A stretch of DNA of 43,713 nucleotides. Source: an uncultured Pelagibacteraceae bacterium. Lineage in GTDB: Bacteria > Pseudomonadota > Alphaproteobacteria > Pelagibacterales > Pelagibacteraceae. The stretch is taken from assembly GCA_902518235.1 (NCBI GenBank), contig CABYFN010000005.1:1-43713 (forward strand). Direction: 5' to 3'. The notes below the pieces were generated by a model. The model was not told where the DNA came from. It did not search any database and saw only the letters and a list, made by a program, of their open reading frames with translations. A program made the translations under genes and the position numbers. The first letter of the stretch is position 1. The number at the start of each line of letters is the position of its first letter. Below are positions 9,636-21,854 of the stretch, in pieces.

Positions 9636-11294
9636 TTAAATTCTTACCAAGTTTATATTTGTTAGTGGTTTTTTCCCAGTTTTTTCTTTTGAAAATTTAC
9701 GACAAGTTATTTTAAGAGCATCTATTAGATTATCTTGTTGTTTTGTGTTGTTTAATGAAAATGTTTTGACGGTTCTTTCTATTTCTTCCTCTAATCCATA
9801 AATAAACTCATCATTCTCATATACTGGTAGACCTCTAAAAGTTACCAAAGGTTTATTGTGAATGTTTCCTTTTGGTGTAATCATAATTGTAGCTTCTAAA
9901 AATCCATTTGATGATATGTTTCTTCTTTCTTTTATTGATCTAGAATCTTCTTCTACTGGAATGTTTCCATCTAAATAAACTCTTCCACTTGGTGCTTTGT
10001 CATAGACCTCTGGTTTTTCTCCAGGATACAACTTAACAATATCACCGTTCTCTACTTGAACTGGGTATTTAACTTGCATTTCTTTAGCAAATTCTATGTG
10101 CTCTATCATATGTCTATGTTCCCCGTGAACAGGTATAACAGCTTTTGGTTTAACCCAGTTATACATATCTCTTAAGTCTTCACGGTTTGGATGACCAGAA
10201 ACATGAATATATTCATTATCTTCAGATATGACTTCAATACCCTCTTTAACTAAATTATTATGAAGTTTGTATAATTTCTTTTCATTTCCAGGGATAATTT
10301 TTGAGGAAAAAATAACTGTATCATTTCTCTCAATAAAAACATCTGGATGAGTATATTTAACTATTCTATTCATGGCACCCATTGGTTCGCCTTGACTTCC
10401 TGTGCATAAATAAACAATTTTTTCTCTAGATATATTTTTTGCATCTCTTGGATCTACTGGATCAATAACATTTTTAAGATAACCACATTGTCTGGCTGCT
10501 TTAAATATTCTATGCATTGATCTTCCAACTAGTGAAATATGTCTACCTGTTTGCTCTGCACAATAAAAAACAGTTTCCATCCTAGCAACATTAGATGCAA
10601 ATGAAGTTACTATTATTCTTTTTTTTAATCTTTCAAAAACCTTAAGCAAATTTTTACGAACATCAAGTTCAGATCCTGCTCTACCTGCGCTGAAAACATT
10701 TGTTGAGTCACATATCATGGCTAGTACACCTTCGTTACCTATTTCTTTCAATCTTTCAGAGTTTATATTTCCTCCTATTAAAGGATCTGGATCACATTTC
10801 CAATCTCCAGTATGAAGTATATTTCCTGCTGGTGTTTGTATTCTAAGACCATTAGGTTCTAATATAGAATGAGTAAGTGTAACAAACTCTATTTTAAATG
10901 GGTCTAGATTAATTGTGCTATTAAGTTCTACAATCTTTAAATAACCCGTTATATCAATTTTTTTTTCTTTAAATTTTTCAGCAATTAAAACTGAGGTAAA
11001 TGGCGTAGCATAAATTTTACATTTTAATTTTGGCCAAACATGAGCAATAGCTCCAATATGATCTTCATGAGCATGTGTTAGGACTATGCCTAGCAAGTAA
11101 TCTTTTTTATCTACTATAAATCCTGGATCTGGATATATGATATCAACACCAGGGACTGTATCATCTGCAAATGTAACACCAACGTCAACAATAATCCATT
11201 TTTGATTGTCTGGCTTACCATATGCAAATAAGTTCATGTTCATTCCTATTTCACCAGATCCTCCTAGAGGACAAAATAATAATTCATCTTTCAT
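9636..11294 (-). CDS. rnj: Ribonuclease J (metallo-beta-lactamase/beta-CASP)
   Basis: LGGSGEIGMNMNLF, LTHAHEDHIGAI, HTGDWKCDPDP, CTGSQGEPMGAMNRI, VHGEHRHM. Confidence 0.94.
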   Translation of the reverse strand: MKDELLFCPLGGSGEIGMNMNLFAYGKPDNQKWIIVDVGVTFADDTVPGVDIIYPDPGFIVDKKDYLLGIVLTHAHEDHIGAIAHVWPKLKCKIYATPFTSVLIAEKFKEKKIDITGYLKIVELNSTINLDPFKIEFVTLTHSILEPNGLRIQTPAGNILHTGDWKCDPDPLIGGNINSERLKEIGNEGVLAMICDSTNVFSAGRAGSELDVRKNLLKVFERLKKRIIVTSFASNVARMETVFYCAEQTGRHISLVGRSMHRIFKAARQCGYLKNVIDPVDPRDAKNISREKIVYLCTGSQGEPMGAMNRIVKYTHPDVFIERNDTVIFSSKIIPGNEKKLYKLHNNLVKEGIEVISEDNEYIHVSGHPNREDLRDMYNWVKPKAVIPVHGEHRHMIEHIEFAKEMQVKYPVQVENGDIVKLYPGEKPEVYDKAPSGRVYLDGNIPVEEDSRSIKERRNISSNGFLEATIMITPKGNIHNKPLVTFRGLPVYENDEFIYGLEEEIERTVKTFSLNNTKQQDNLIDALKITCRKFSKEKTGKKPLTNINLVRI

Positions 11295-11301
11295 GTTTTT
11301 T

Positions 11302-12042
11302 TTAATTTTTAGCTACTTTTAAGATACCTTTAATTGTTAAATTTTTATCAACCGTTTTAATACCTTTAATTGATGATTTAAATAAGTGTGCAAATCCACC
11401 TGTAAGTATAATTTTAAACTTCTTTCTAGTTTGTTTTAAAATAAGTTTAATTATATTTTCAATTAAACCAGTATAACCATGATAAAAACCAGCTCTTACA
11501 GCAGTTTTAGTGTTTTTGCCAATGACATTTGCTGTCTTTTCTAGCTTAATTTTAGGTATTAAAGAGGCTTTATCTGTTAAATTTTTAAGAGAGAGCTCAA
11601 CACCAGGCGCTAAAACACCACCAATATAGTCTTTTTTTATAACTATATCAAAATTTGTAGCCGTTCCAAAATCAACAACAATATAATTATACTTATTATC
11701 AATAACTGAAATTGCATTAGCTAAACGATCAGATCCAATTTGTTTTCTATTGACTTTTATATTTATAAATTTTTTTAAATTACATGTTTTTAACTCAACA
11801 CAATTCAATTTAGTAATTTCTTTGATAGTTTTTTTTATAATTTTATAAGAGTTAGGGACAACAGAACTAAATAGTACTTTTCTTATTTTAAAATTATATG
11901 TTCTTAAAAATAATAATTCTTTGTTGATAAATTTTTTGTTTATATTTTTCTTATGTATTTTAATATTTTTGATCAATTTTAAATTTTCATTAAATAAGCA
12001 AATTTTAATTGCCGTATTTCCAATATCTCCAATTAAAAACAT
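11302..12042 (-). CDS. coaX: Type III pantothenate kinase
   Basis: IGDIGNTAIKICLF, VVDFGTATNFDIV, YIGGVLAPGVELSLKNL, ILTGGFA. Confidence 0.92.
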   Translation of the reverse strand: MFLIGDIGNTAIKICLFNENLKLIKNIKIHKKNINKKFINKELLFLRTYNFKIRKVLFSSVVPNSYKIIKKTIKEITKLNCVELKTCNLKKFINIKVNRKQIGSDRLANAISVIDNKYNYIVVDFGTATNFDIVIKKDYIGGVLAPGVELSLKNLTDKASLIPKIKLEKTANVIGKNTKTAVRAGFYHGYTGLIENIIKLILKQTRKKFKIILTGGFAHLFKSSIKGIKTVDKNLTIKGILKVAKN

Positions 12043-12045
12043 ATA

Positions 12046-12570
12046 TTAAACTCCAAATAAATGTAAGTTTTTCTCATACAGTAACTTAAATTCCTTAAAT
12101 AATTCAAGCCTATTTATTTTTTTGTTTGAATAGTTATCTAAGTAGGTAGTGGGATAATTATTAATTTTTGGACTACTTGAAACATTAATTCCAATTCCAA
12201 CAACCAAGTATTTTTTATTCTGTTTAAAAATTGTTTCTTGTAAAATTCCACAGACCTTTTTTTTATTTATTAATATATCATTAGGTTTTTTTATATTAAT
12301 TAAAGTGTTTATTTTTTTATAGATTATTTTTTTAATTATTTTTAAATTTAAATTTATAATTTTTGATAAAGATATTTTTTTATCAACCTCAAAGAAGACT
12401 GATAAAAATAAGTTACCTTTCATAGATATCCATTTATTTTTTCTTTGTCCTTTACCTTTTGTTTGTTGATCTGTTAAAATTATTCCTCTTTGATTACCCT
12501 GTTTAATTAATCTTAATGCTACATTGTTAGTGCTTGCTACTTTTTTGTATAAATATTTTTTTAATTTCAT
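12046..12570 (-). CDS. birA: Biotin--[acetyl-CoA-carboxylase] ligase, catalytic domain only
   Basis: STNN, TDQQTKGKGQRKNKWISMKGNLFLSVFF, KPNDILINKKKVCGILQE, VVGIGINV; between coaX and nuoN as in other alphaproteobacteria. Confidence 0.85.
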   Translation of the reverse strand: MKLKKYLYKKVASTNNVALRLIKQGNQRGIILTDQQTKGKGQRKNKWISMKGNLFLSVFFEVDKKISLSKIINLNLKIIKKIIYKKINTLINIKKPNDILINKKKVCGILQETIFKQNKKYLVVGIGINVSSSPKINNYPTTYLDNYSNKKINRLELFKEFKLLYEKNLHLFGV

Positions 12571-13985
12571 TAAATCATAGTAATTTTAGATACTATTTCT
12601 GTTATGCTGCTCGGATATAAAAAGTATGCTAAAATAAATATTGTTGAAATAGCCAAAGTAATTTTTAATCCTAGATTATGTGATGTTTCATATTCTTCTT
12701 TTTCTGGATCAAAATATATAATTTTTATAATTCTTAGATAATAAAAAGCTGCTACTACAGTTGCTAGTAACCCAACAATTGCTAAAAAATACATTGACTG
12801 CTCTATAACTGCTAAGAATACATAGAATTTCGCAAAAAAACCTGCAAGCGGGGGTATACCTGCTAAAGAAAATAAAACTATCAATAACGAGAAAGACAAA
12901 ATTGGATGTTTTTTGGAAAGTCCTGATAAGTCTTCTATATTTTCATAATATTTATTATTTCTTTTAAGCATAAATAAGCAGCTAAAAAAGGCTAAATTCA
13001 TTACCAAATAAATAGATAAATAAGTTATAGAACTTTGTATTCCTTGATTGCTAACTGTTGCTAATCCAGCTAAAGCATAACCCATATGACTAATTGAACT
13101 ATACGCAATTAGCCTTTTTAAATTTTTTTGACCTATGGCCGCTACTGCCCCAAATATCATTGAAGCTATTGATATAAATACAATAATGGTTTGCCATTGG
13201 TCATTCATATTAGCAAATGGTGTATACAAAAACTTAATAAATACTGAAAGTGCAGCTATTTTAGGAAGTATAGCAAAGAATAAAGTCACAGATGTTGGAG
13301 AGCCTTGGTAAACATCTGGTGCCCACATATGAAAAGGCACAGCGGATATTTTAAATGCAAGACCAACTAGAATAAAAACTATCCCAAACGTTGTACCATA
13401 GTTAAATTCTGTAGAATTTATAAGTATTTGATCAAAATTTGTACTTTCAGAAAATCCATAAGTTAATGAGCATCCATACAATAACAAACCAGATGATAAT
13501 GCGCTAAGAACAAAATATTTAAGCCCAGACTCTGTAGAAAGTAAATTATCTCTATTGAATGATGCAAGAACATACAAAGCTAATGATTGGAGTTCAAGTC
13601 CCATGTAAAAAACTATTAAATCATTTGAACTTATCATTATCATCATTCCTAAAATGCTACTTAAAATGAGGATTGGGTATTCAATTTTATTTAAATTGAT
13701 CACTTGGATATATTTAGATCCAGTAAGCATTACAAAAATGCCAGATCCTACAAGTATAATCTTCATATAATTAGACAAATTGTCTATTAAATATGAATCA
13801 TTAAATAAGTAAATTGTATCTAATGAGCTGAGATTTATTATTAGCGCCAATAAAATAACTAAAGATATATTTGATAAATTGTAAATTAAACTTGCGCTAT
13901 TTTTTTTGAAAACTCCAACTAGTAAAAATAACATTATAGATATCGATATAAATATTTCTGGTAATATATATTGAAAATTTTCCAT
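12570..13985 (-). CDS. nuoN: NADH-quinone oxidoreductase subunit N
   Basis: Multi-TM antiporter-like subunit; AYSSISHMGYALAGL, FKISAVPFHMWAPDVYQGSPTSVTLFFA; operon position. Confidence 0.96.
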   Translation of the reverse strand: MENFQYILPEIFISISIMLFLLVGVFKKNSASLIYNLSNISLVILLALIINLSSLDTIYLFNDSYLIDNLSNYMKIILVGSGIFVMLTGSKYIQVINLNKIEYPILILSSILGMMIMISSNDLIVFYMGLELQSLALYVLASFNRDNLLSTESGLKYFVLSALSSGLLLYGCSLTYGFSESTNFDQILINSTEFNYGTTFGIVFILVGLAFKISAVPFHMWAPDVYQGSPTSVTLFFAILPKIAALSVFIKFLYTPFANMNDQWQTIIVFISIASMIFGAVAAIGQKNLKRLIAYSSISHMGYALAGLATVSNQGIQSSITYLSIYLVMNLAFFSCLFMLKRNNKYYENIEDLSGLSKKHPILSFSLLIVLFSLAGIPPLAGFFAKFYVFLAVIEQSMYFLAIVGLLATVVAAFYYLRIIKIIYFDPEKEEYETSHNLGLKITLAISTIFILAYFLYPSSITEIVSKITMI

Positions 13986-15481
13986 TAGTCCTTTGATGCA
14001 AGGTTATTAATTAAGTCAAAATTATACATGTTTAAAGTATTCTCGACTGATGCTTCAATTGAATTCATTAATGGCTCTGGGTAAAAACCAAAGAATAAAA
14101 TTGGTATTACAAGAGCTGATAAAGTTATAATTTCAAAAGTTTTTAAATCTTTCATACTTTTAAGCTCTTGATTATTCATTTCGCCAAAAACAACCCTTTT
14201 AAATAACCACAGCATATATGCTGCTCCTAAAATTACTCCCAAACTTGCAATCATCGCCACTAAGATATTTTTCTCAAATGCACCCATCAAAATTAAAAAT
14301 TCTCCTATAAAACCTGTTGTTCCAGGTAGTCCTAGAGCACCAAGCGTGAATACCATAAAAACAATTGCATATCTGGGCATTATAGAGACTAAGCCCCCAT
14401 ATTTATTAATTAACCTTGTGTGATACCTTTCATAAACAACTCCAACACTCAAAAAAAGTGCAGCTGATACAAGTCCATGACTTATCATTTGAAAAATACT
14501 TCCTTCAATTCCTTGTTGAGTCATTGTGAAAATGCCTAATGTTACAAACCCCATATGGGCAACAGAAGAGTATGCTATAAGTTTTTTCATATCTTCCTGC
14601 ATCAAAGCTACAAGAGATGTATAAATAATTGCTATTAGACTTAAGACATAAACCAACATTGTAAAATTTTCTGAAGCTATTGGAAATAAACCTAGTGAAA
14701 ATCTAATAAATCCATACCCAGCCATTTTAAGTAATATTGCTGCTAGTAATACAGAACCAACAGTTGGGGCTTCTACATGAGCATCAGGCAGCCAAGTATG
14801 TACCGGCCACATAGGAGTTTTTACTGCAAAAGAACTGAAAAATGCCAACCATAATAAATTTTGATATTCGACCTGAATTCCAAGTTCATAAAGTTTTTCA
14901 ACATCAGTGGTTCCTGTTATCCAATAAATTGAAATAATAGCAACCAACATAAGAACTGATCCTAATAAAGTGTACAGAAAAAATTTAAAGGCCGAGTAGA
15001 CTCTTCTTTCTCCACCCCAAATACCAATAATTAAAAACATTGGTATAAGACCTGCCTCAAAAAATAAATAAAATACTACTAGATCAAGTGAGCAGAAAAC
15101 ACCAATCATAAAAGTTTCCATTATTAGTATGGCAATTAAAAAATCCTTAAGTCTATTTGTTATTGTAGCATTGACTGAAATTATGCAAATTGGAGTTATG
15201 AAGGTTGTTAATATTATAAATAAAATTGAAATACCATCTATTCCAACTTTGTAATTAATAAATCCAGATAACCATTCTCTATTTTCTACAAACTGAAAAT
15301 CTACTGAATTTTTATCAAAAACATACCAAAGATATAAAGATAATAAAAAATTCGCTAAAGAAATAAATAAAGCTACATATTTGGAACTCTGATATTTACC
15401 ACTTGATGATTTTGTGAATAATATAAATAAAGCACCTATTGTAGGTAGTAAAATTAAGGACGATAAAATTGGAAAGTTCAT
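13985..15481 (-). CDS. nuoM: NADH-quinone oxidoreductase subunit M
   Basis: GVDGISILFIILTTFITPICI, KTPMWPVHTWLPDAHVEAPTVGSVLLAAILLKMAGYG. Confidence 0.97.
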   Translation of the reverse strand: MNFPILSSLILLPTIGALFILFTKSSSGKYQSSKYVALFISLANFLLSLYLWYVFDKNSVDFQFVENREWLSGFINYKVGIDGISILFIILTTFITPICIISVNATITNRLKDFLIAILIMETFMIGVFCSLDLVVFYLFFEAGLIPMFLIIGIWGGERRVYSAFKFFLYTLLGSVLMLVAIISIYWITGTTDVEKLYELGIQVEYQNLLWLAFFSSFAVKTPMWPVHTWLPDAHVEAPTVGSVLLAAILLKMAGYGFIRFSLGLFPIASENFTMLVYVLSLIAIIYTSLVALMQEDMKKLIAYSSVAHMGFVTLGIFTMTQQGIEGSIFQMISHGLVSAALFLSVGVVYERYHTRLINKYGGLVSIMPRYAIVFMVFTLGALGLPGTTGFIGEFLILMGAFEKNILVAMIASLGVILGAAYMLWLFKRVVFGEMNNQELKSMKDLKTFEIITLSALVIPILFFGFYPEPLMNSIEASVENTLNMYNFDLINNLASKD

Positions 15482-17394
15482 TAGTTTAATATCAGTATTG
15501 TTAGTAAAACTGAAAATCCAATCAACATAACAAATGCATATTGATAAATAAATCCAGACTGAAATTTGACTGCTTTAATTGATAAATTTTTAATTACACT
15601 TGAAATCCCATCAGGGCCAAATTTATCTATTATTGATCCATCAACTTTTTTCCATAAAAACTTTCCAACTTTTTTTGAAGGATTGACAAATAAATAATCG
15701 TACATTTCATCGAAGTACCATTTCTTAAGTAAAAATTGATAAATTGGTTCATTCATTTCTTTCAATCCATTTACTATGTTTGTGTTTTTTAAATACAAAT
15801 AATAAGAAAATGGAATTGCAGCAGTAACAAGTATAGGTGTTAAAAACAAAAACCACGTTGGTGGATGACCTGTGTTTAGTGGTTCTAAAAATTTTATAGA
15901 TTGAGCCCAAAATTCGTATGATATCTCATTACCTATAAACAAATCTTTAAAGGCCATACCTGCAAAGATAGCTCCTATTGCTAAAATAATTAAAGGAGCA
16001 ATCATAACAAAAGGAGACTCGTGTACTTTATCAATACTAAGTTCTTTATTATTAAAATTACCATGGAATGTTTTAAATATAAGTCTCCAAGAATAAATTG
16101 ATGTTAAAAAAGCTGTGACTATACCCACAAAAGCTGCAAGCATTCCAACTCCATTTCCTCTTAAGTATGCAAATTCTATTATTGCATCTTTTGAATAAAA
16201 ACCTGATAAAAAAGGAAAACCTGTTAAAGCAAGAGTTCCAATAAGCATTAGCACATATGTGTATGGAAGTTTCTTTATAACTCCACCCATTTTATTTATA
16301 TCTTGTTCCTCATGAAATGAGTGAATTACAGCACCAGCTCCTAAGAATAACAAAGCTTTGAAAAAGGCATGGGTAAATAAATGAAACATCGCTACATTGT
16401 AAGCACCAACTCCAGCGGCAAAGAACATGTAGCCTAATTGACTACAAGTAGAATAGGCTATAATTTTTTTTATATCATTTTGTACAAGTGCAACTGTTGC
16501 TGCAAAAAAAGCAGTAGTCATTCCAATTATGGTTATAACGGTGAGAGCTAATTGAGAGTATTCATATATAGGTGAGCATCTAACAATTAGAAAAACACCT
16601 GCTGTAACCATTGTTGCTGCATGAATTAGTGCGGATACTGGTGTTGGGCCCTCCATAGCATCAGGCAACCAGGTATGTAATAAAAATTGAGCTGATTTAC
16701 CCATTGCTCCAATTAATAGAAGTAAACAAATCAAATCAATAATTTCTATATCAATACCAATAAAATTTATTTTTTTATCTAATACGTTTGGGATTTGTTC
16801 AAAAACCTCATCATAATTGACTGTACCAAAAATATAAAAAATCAGAAAAATTCCAAGCGCTAAACCAAAGTCACCAACTCTATTAACAACAAATGCTTTT
16901 ATTGCTGCCTTATTTGCACTTTCTTTTTTAAACCAAAATCCAATTAAAAAATATGAACATAGACCCACACCTTCCCAGCCAAAAAATAGTTGAATAAAAT
17001 TATCTGAACTTACTAAAGTTAACATTGCAAAAGTAAATAAGGACAAATATGCCATAAATCTTGTTTTGTGAGGATCATGTGACATGTATCCAATTGAATA
17101 AATATGAACTAAAGCTGAAACAAAATTTACCACAACAAACATAACTGCTGATAAGGTATCAATTTTTATTGACCAGTTAACATTTAATGTTCCAGAATTG
17201 ATCCAAGTAGCTATAACAAGGTTGTTTGAATAATTTGAACTAATAACTTTATACAAAACAAATAAAGAGAGTATTGCTGAAATACTCACAAATGAACTTG
17301 TCAAAATTTGCGAACTTCTGTCACCTATTTTCTTTCCAAAAAAACCACTGCATAGAGCTCCAATTAGAGGTAGAAATAAAATTAGGTATTCCAT
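15481..17394 (-). CDS. nuoL: NADH-quinone oxidoreductase subunit L
   Basis: FGWEGVGLCSYFLIGFW, AQFLLHTWLPDAMEGPTPVSALIHAATMVTAGVFLIVR. Confidence 0.97.
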   Translation of the reverse strand: MEYLILFLPLIGALCSGFFGKKIGDRSSQILTSSFVSISAILSLFVLYKVISSNYSNNLVIATWINSGTLNVNWSIKIDTLSAVMFVVVNFVSALVHIYSIGYMSHDPHKTRFMAYLSLFTFAMLTLVSSDNFIQLFFGWEGVGLCSYFLIGFWFKKESANKAAIKAFVVNRVGDFGLALGIFLIFYIFGTVNYDEVFEQIPNVLDKKINFIGIDIEIIDLICLLLLIGAMGKSAQFLLHTWLPDAMEGPTPVSALIHAATMVTAGVFLIVRCSPIYEYSQLALTVITIIGMTTAFFAATVALVQNDIKKIIAYSTCSQLGYMFFAAGVGAYNVAMFHLFTHAFFKALLFLGAGAVIHSFHEEQDINKMGGVIKKLPYTYVLMLIGTLALTGFPFLSGFYSKDAIIEFAYLRGNGVGMLAAFVGIVTAFLTSIYSWRLIFKTFHGNFNNKELSIDKVHESPFVMIAPLIILAIGAIFAGMAFKDLFIGNEISYEFWAQSIKFLEPLNTGHPPTWFLFLTPILVTAAIPFSYYLYLKNTNIVNGLKEMNEPIYQFLLKKWYFDEMYDYLFVNPSKKVGKFLWKKVDGSIIDKFGPDGISSVIKNLSIKAVKFQSGFIYQYAFVMLIGFSVLLTILILN

Positions 17395-17395
17395 T

Positions 17396-17707
17396 TTATC
17401 CTTTTAAATTTTTAATCTCTTCAACTCTTATTGTGTCAGAATTTCTAAAATAAACTACAATTATGGCTAATCCGATAGCAGCTTCAGCAGCTGCAACTGT
17501 TAAAATGAATAGTGTAAATATTTGTCCACTTAAATCATTAATAAATATAGAAAAGGCAACAAGATTTATATTTACTGCAAGTAAAATCAGCTCAATACTC
17601 ATTAAAATTACTATTACATTTTTTCTATTTAAAAAAATACCAACAATACCAATTGTAAATATTATAGCAGCTAATGTTAAATAATGCCCTAAACCTATGC
17701 TAAGCAT
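17396..17707 (-). CDS. nuoK: NADH-quinone oxidoreductase subunit K
   Basis: [48 protein letters not shown]. Confidence 0.97.
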   Translation of the reverse strand: MLSIGLGHYLTLAAIIFTIGIVGIFLNRKNVIVILMSIELILLAVNINLVAFSIFINDLSGQIFTLFILTVAAAEAAIGLAIIVVYFRNSDTIRVEEIKNLKG

Positions 17708-18335
17708 CTATTTTAACTCCTTTATTTCTCTCAGCTTCAACTAAATCAACACCTTCATCTCTTTCTCTAGAAATTTGCTTAACATAACTTTGTCTTTTAA
17801 CTCCGGCTCTTTCCCTGTATGTTAAAACAATTGCTCCTATCATAGCCACTAACAAAATCATTCCTGAAATTTGAAATAAATGTATGTAATCCGTGTATAA
17901 AACATTTCCAATAGATCTAGTATTAGTGACTTCAGTTGATATATCTATAGATAGGCTGTTCAATAAATCGGGTTTATATTTCCATCCACCAATTACAATT
18001 ATAAGTTCAAAGAAAATAATTAAACTAACTAATAAACCAATTGGGATATGGGTTCCACCATCCCATCGTGAACTAAACCATTGGCCCTTTTGTTCGGCTA
18101 CATTTAACATCATCACAACAAATAAAAATAAAACCGCAACAGCTCCTACATAAACTATGAGCATAATCATCCCTAAAAATTCAGCACCTATCATAATGAA
18201 CAAACAAGATATGCTAATGAAATCTAGGATTAAAAAAAATACTGAGTGAACTGTATTTTTTGAAACAGTTACCATGACTGCAGAAATTATAGCAATTAAT
18301 GAGAAAACATAAAAAAAAACTGAATGTGCAATCAT
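17700..18335 (-). CDS. nuoJ: NADH-quinone oxidoreductase subunit J
   Basis: [50 protein letters not shown]; operon position. Confidence 0.96.
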   Translation of the reverse strand: MIAHSVFFYVFSLIAIISAVMVTVSKNTVHSVFFLILDFISISCLFIMIGAEFLGMIMLIVYVGAVAVLFLFVVMMLNVAEQKGQWFSSRWDGGTHIPIGLLVSLIIFFELIIVIGGWKYKPDLLNSLSIDISTEVTNTRSIGNVLYTDYIHLFQISGMILLVAMIGAIVLTYRERAGVKRQSYVKQISRERDEGVDLVEAERNKGVKIDA

Positions 18336-18339
18336 AAGA

Positions 18340-18825
18340 TTATCTATGAGAACTATCAGCCTTTATATTAGCAGCCAAAACATTTTCCCACCTATCACCA
18401 TTTTCCAAAAGTTTTTCTTTGGTATAATAAAGCTCTTCTCTAGACTCTGTTGCAAATTCAAAATTTGGACCTTGGACAATCGCATCTACAGGACAAGACT
18501 CTTCACAAAGTCCACAGTATATACACTTAAGCATATCAATGTCATATCTTACCGTTTTTCTACTTCCATCATCTCTTTCTTTAGATTCTATTGTAATTGC
18601 TTGAGCAGGGCATACAGCTTCACAAAGCTTACAAGCTATGCATCTTTCTTCACCGTTAGGATATCTTCTAAGAGCGTGCTCGCCTCTAGACCTTGTTCCT
18701 AAAGATCCCTTTTCAAAAGGATAATTGATTGTCTTTTTTGCCTTAAAAGTCTCTTTTATAGCAATTAATAAACCAGTCACAAAATCAATCATGAATATAG
18801 TTTTTAATAATCTTGAAATTTTCAT
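18340..18825 (-). CDS. nuoI: NADH-quinone oxidoreductase subunit I (2x[4Fe-4S])
   Basis: [19 protein letters not shown] and [24 protein letters not shown]. Confidence 0.97.
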   Translation of the reverse strand: MKISRLLKTIFMIDFVTGLLIAIKETFKAKKTINYPFEKGSLGTRSRGEHALRRYPNGEERCIACKLCEAVCPAQAITIESKERDDGSRKTVRYDIDMLKCIYCGLCEESCPVDAIVQGPNFEFATESREELYYTKEKLLENGDRWENVLAANIKADSSHR

Positions 18826-19827
18826 TTATTTTCCTGGTAGTAAATCAAAATATAGTAAAAAACTTGAAGTTAAAACAACATAAAACAGTGAAAATGGTAA
18901 GAAAATCTTCCAACCAAGCTTCATTAATTGGTCATATCTATATCTTGGAACAGTCGCTTTAACTAATGCAAATAAAATAAATAAAAATAATATTTTAAAG
19001 ATTAACCAAAATGGACCTGGAATAGCATTTAATGGGAATATATCTATTGGAGACAACCAGCCACCCAAAAATAAAACTGAACCCATTGCGCACATTAATA
19101 GAATGTTTGCGTACTCTCCTAACCAAAACATAGCATACATCATTCCTGAATATTCGGTTTGATAACCGGCAACTAATTCTGCCTCTGCTTCAGGTAAATC
19201 AAAAGGAGGACGATTTGTTTCTGCTAGTGCAGAAATAAAAAAAATTACAAACATAGGAAACAGAGGAATTACAAACCATAAATTTTGTTGTGCCATAACA
19301 ATATCGCTTAAGTTTAAAGATCCAACGCATAATAAGACATTAATTATTATAACTCCTATTGAAACTTCGTATGAAACCATTTGTGCAGCAGACCTGATTG
19401 CACCTAAAAAAGGGTATTTAGAGTTGGATGCCCATCCACCCATAATTATTCCATATACACCTAATGATGAAACAGCAAAAAGATATAAAATACCAACATT
19501 GATGTCAGCTAGAACAAAACCCTCTCCAAATGGAATTACAGCCCATGATATTAATGCTAATGTCATTGTAACAACTGGAGCTAATACAAACACAAGTTTG
19601 TTTGAACTTGCAGGTATAATTATTTCTTTAAATATATATTTTAATGCATCTGCTAGTGATTGAAATAAACCGAACGGGCCAACAACATTGGGTCCTCTCC
19701 TTTTTTGAACAAAAGCCCAAACTCTTCTATCAAGCCAAACTATCATTGCTACAGAGACCAAAACAGGAACCAAGAGAAAGAGTATTTTATAAACTTCAGT
19801 AAATAAAATTGAAAAATAAGAGTCCAT
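18826..19827 (-). CDS. nuoH: NADH-quinone oxidoreductase subunit H
   Basis: [65 protein letters not shown]. Confidence 0.97.
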   Translation of the reverse strand: MDSYFSILFTEVYKILFLLVPVLVSVAMIVWLDRRVWAFVQKRRGPNVVGPFGLFQSLADALKYIFKEIIIPASSNKLVFVLAPVVTMTLALISWAVIPFGEGFVLADINVGILYLFAVSSLGVYGIIMGGWASNSKYPFLGAIRSAAQMVSYEVSIGVIIINVLLCVGSLNLSDIVMAQQNLWFVIPLFPMFVIFFISALAETNRPPFDLPEAEAELVAGYQTEYSGMMYAMFWLGEYANILLMCAMGSVLFLGGWLSPIDIFPLNAIPGPFWLIFKILFLFILFALVKATVPRYRYDQLMKLGWKIFLPFSLFYVVLTSSFLLYFDLLPGK

Positions 19828-21854
19828 TAACCCTCTGTTCCAGTTTTTTTCAAATTAGTTCTTGCGTATCTACATTCGGACATTGTTTTGGATGCACGAG
19901 CAATTGTATTAGAATAATAATAATCAATATCCTCAACTAATATTTTTTCTTCACTTAAATTATATGAAGGGACTTCAAAGTTTTTGATTATTTCATTATT
20001 TAAATGGTCATGCATGGATTTAATTAGTACCTCTTTATTATTAAATAAAGCATTTCCGCTGATTATAGCTGACAACTCATTAATTATTAGCCAATCTTCT
20101 TTAGCTTCTCCTGGTGGATATGATGCTTTATAAGCTTTTTGGAGCGTTCCTTCTAAATTTGTGAAATAACCATCTTGTTCTGTGTATGCAGCACCGGGCA
20201 AAATAAGGTCCGCCGTACCCGCGCCTAAATCTCCATGACTTCCAATATAAATTATAAACTCATTATTTTTTTTGAATTTCAGTTTATCTTGGCCAAATAA
20301 AAAAATAATCTCTGTTTCATTATCTTCAATTTTTTTAAGAGTTTTATTGCTTCCATTATTTGATGAAAAAATACCTAAATCATATGCACCTACAGTGGAT
20401 GCATCAGTTGCTAAAATATTTAGTGAATTCCAATTATCATTAATTTTATTAATACTAGTTAAATACCTTTTTAACTCCTCAAATACATATGCACCATTAT
20501 TACTGTTTAAAATTGATTGACCTAAGATAATTAAAGGTTTTTCTGCACTATTAATTTTGTTTGAAAGATCGTGTTCATTTTTGATTATTTGATTAATTAT
20601 TTTTGTATCATTTTCTAAAACTGTGTAAGGATAGGTTAAATCACCGACATCCTCTAAAGAAAATATTTCAGTTTTATTTTTTAAATAAGTTTTTCTTATT
20701 CTTGAATTTAAAATGGTTGCCTCAAATCTGGGGTTTGAGCCTATTAATAATATTAGATCACTTTCTTCAATCCCTTCTATGCTAGAGTTAAACAAATAAT
20801 TATTTCTGTTTTCAAAATTTATATAAGTATGGTTGGATCTGGAGTCTAAATATTTAGAATTTAAAGTTTTTTGAAATAAGGTTTTAATAGCAAACATAGT
20901 TTCCATATTTGTCATGTCACCAGTTAAACCAGCTATTTTGTCTGGTGATGATTTTGAAATTTTTTCTTTAATTTTTTTGTATGCGTCTTCCCAACTTATG
21001 TCCTCAAAATTTCCATTATTTTTTATAAGCGGTGTATCTAATCGTTGATTTTTTAATCCATCACATGCATATCTTGTTTTATCTGAAATCCATTCTTCGT
21101 TAATTTCTTCATTAATTCTTGGTAAAACCCTTTTTACTTCCCAGTCGTAAGTATCTACTCTAATGTTAGAACCAACAGCATCCATTACATCAATTGTTTC
21201 AGTCTTTTTAAGTTCCCAAGGTCTTGCCTCAAAAACATAAGGTTTAGAAGTTAAGGCACCTACTGGACATAAGTCTATTACATTTGCTGACATTTCAGAC
21301 TCCATAGATTTCTCTAAATATGTGGTAATTTCCATATTTTCTCCACGTCCGATCGCACCTAATTCAGGTACTCCCGCTACTTCAGTAGCAAATCTAATAC
21401 ATCTAGTACAATGAATACATCGTGTCATTTGGGTTTTTATTAATGGACCCATATATTTTTCAGGGACATATCTTTTATTTTCTTTAAATCTTGATTTATC
21501 AATTCCATAAAACATGGATTGATCCTGTAAATCACACTCACCACCTTGATCACAAACAGGACAATCTAAAGGATGATTGGCCAGTAAAAACTCCATCACA
21601 CCTTTTCTAGCTTTTTCAACTTTTTCTGTATTTGTTTTAATAACCATTCCCTCAGCTGCAGGCATTGCGCATGAAGCTATAGGTTTTGGTGACTTTTCCA
21701 TTTCAACCAAACACATACGACAATTTCCAGCTATGGAAAGTTTTTCATGATAGCAAAATCTTGGTATTTCAGCTCCAGCTTGTTCACAAGCTTGGAGTAC
21801 CGTTAGACCATCTTCAACTTCAATATCAATATCGTTTACTTTTAATTTAGGCAT
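19827..21854 (-). CDS. nuoG: NADH-quinone oxidoreductase subunit G
   Basis: [2Fe-2S] domain [67 protein letters not shown]. Confidence 0.96.
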   Translation of the reverse strand: MPKLKVNDIDIEVEDGLTVLQACEQAGAEIPRFCYHEKLSIAGNCRMCLVEMEKSPKPIASCAMPAAEGMVIKTNTEKVEKARKGVMEFLLANHPLDCPVCDQGGECDLQDQSMFYGIDKSRFKENKRYVPEKYMGPLIKTQMTRCIHCTRCIRFATEVAGVPELGAIGRGENMEITTYLEKSMESEMSANVIDLCPVGALTSKPYVFEARPWELKKTETIDVMDAVGSNIRVDTYDWEVKRVLPRINEEINEEWISDKTRYACDGLKNQRLDTPLIKNNGNFEDISWEDAYKKIKEKISKSSPDKIAGLTGDMTNMETMFAIKTLFQKTLNSKYLDSRSNHTYINFENRNNYLFNSSIEGIEESDLILLIGSNPRFEATILNSRIRKTYLKNKTEIFSLEDVGDLTYPYTVLENDTKIINQIIKNEHDLSNKINSAEKPLIILGQSILNSNNGAYVFEELKRYLTSINKINDNWNSLNILATDASTVGAYDLGIFSSNNGSNKTLKKIEDNETEIIFLFGQDKLKFKKNNEFIIYIGSHGDLGAGTADLILPGAAYTEQDGYFTNLEGTLQKAYKASYPPGEAKEDWLIINELSAIISGNALFNNKEVLIKSMHDHLNNEIIKNFEVPSYNLSEEKILVEDIDYYYSNTIARASKTMSECRYARTNLKKTGTEG

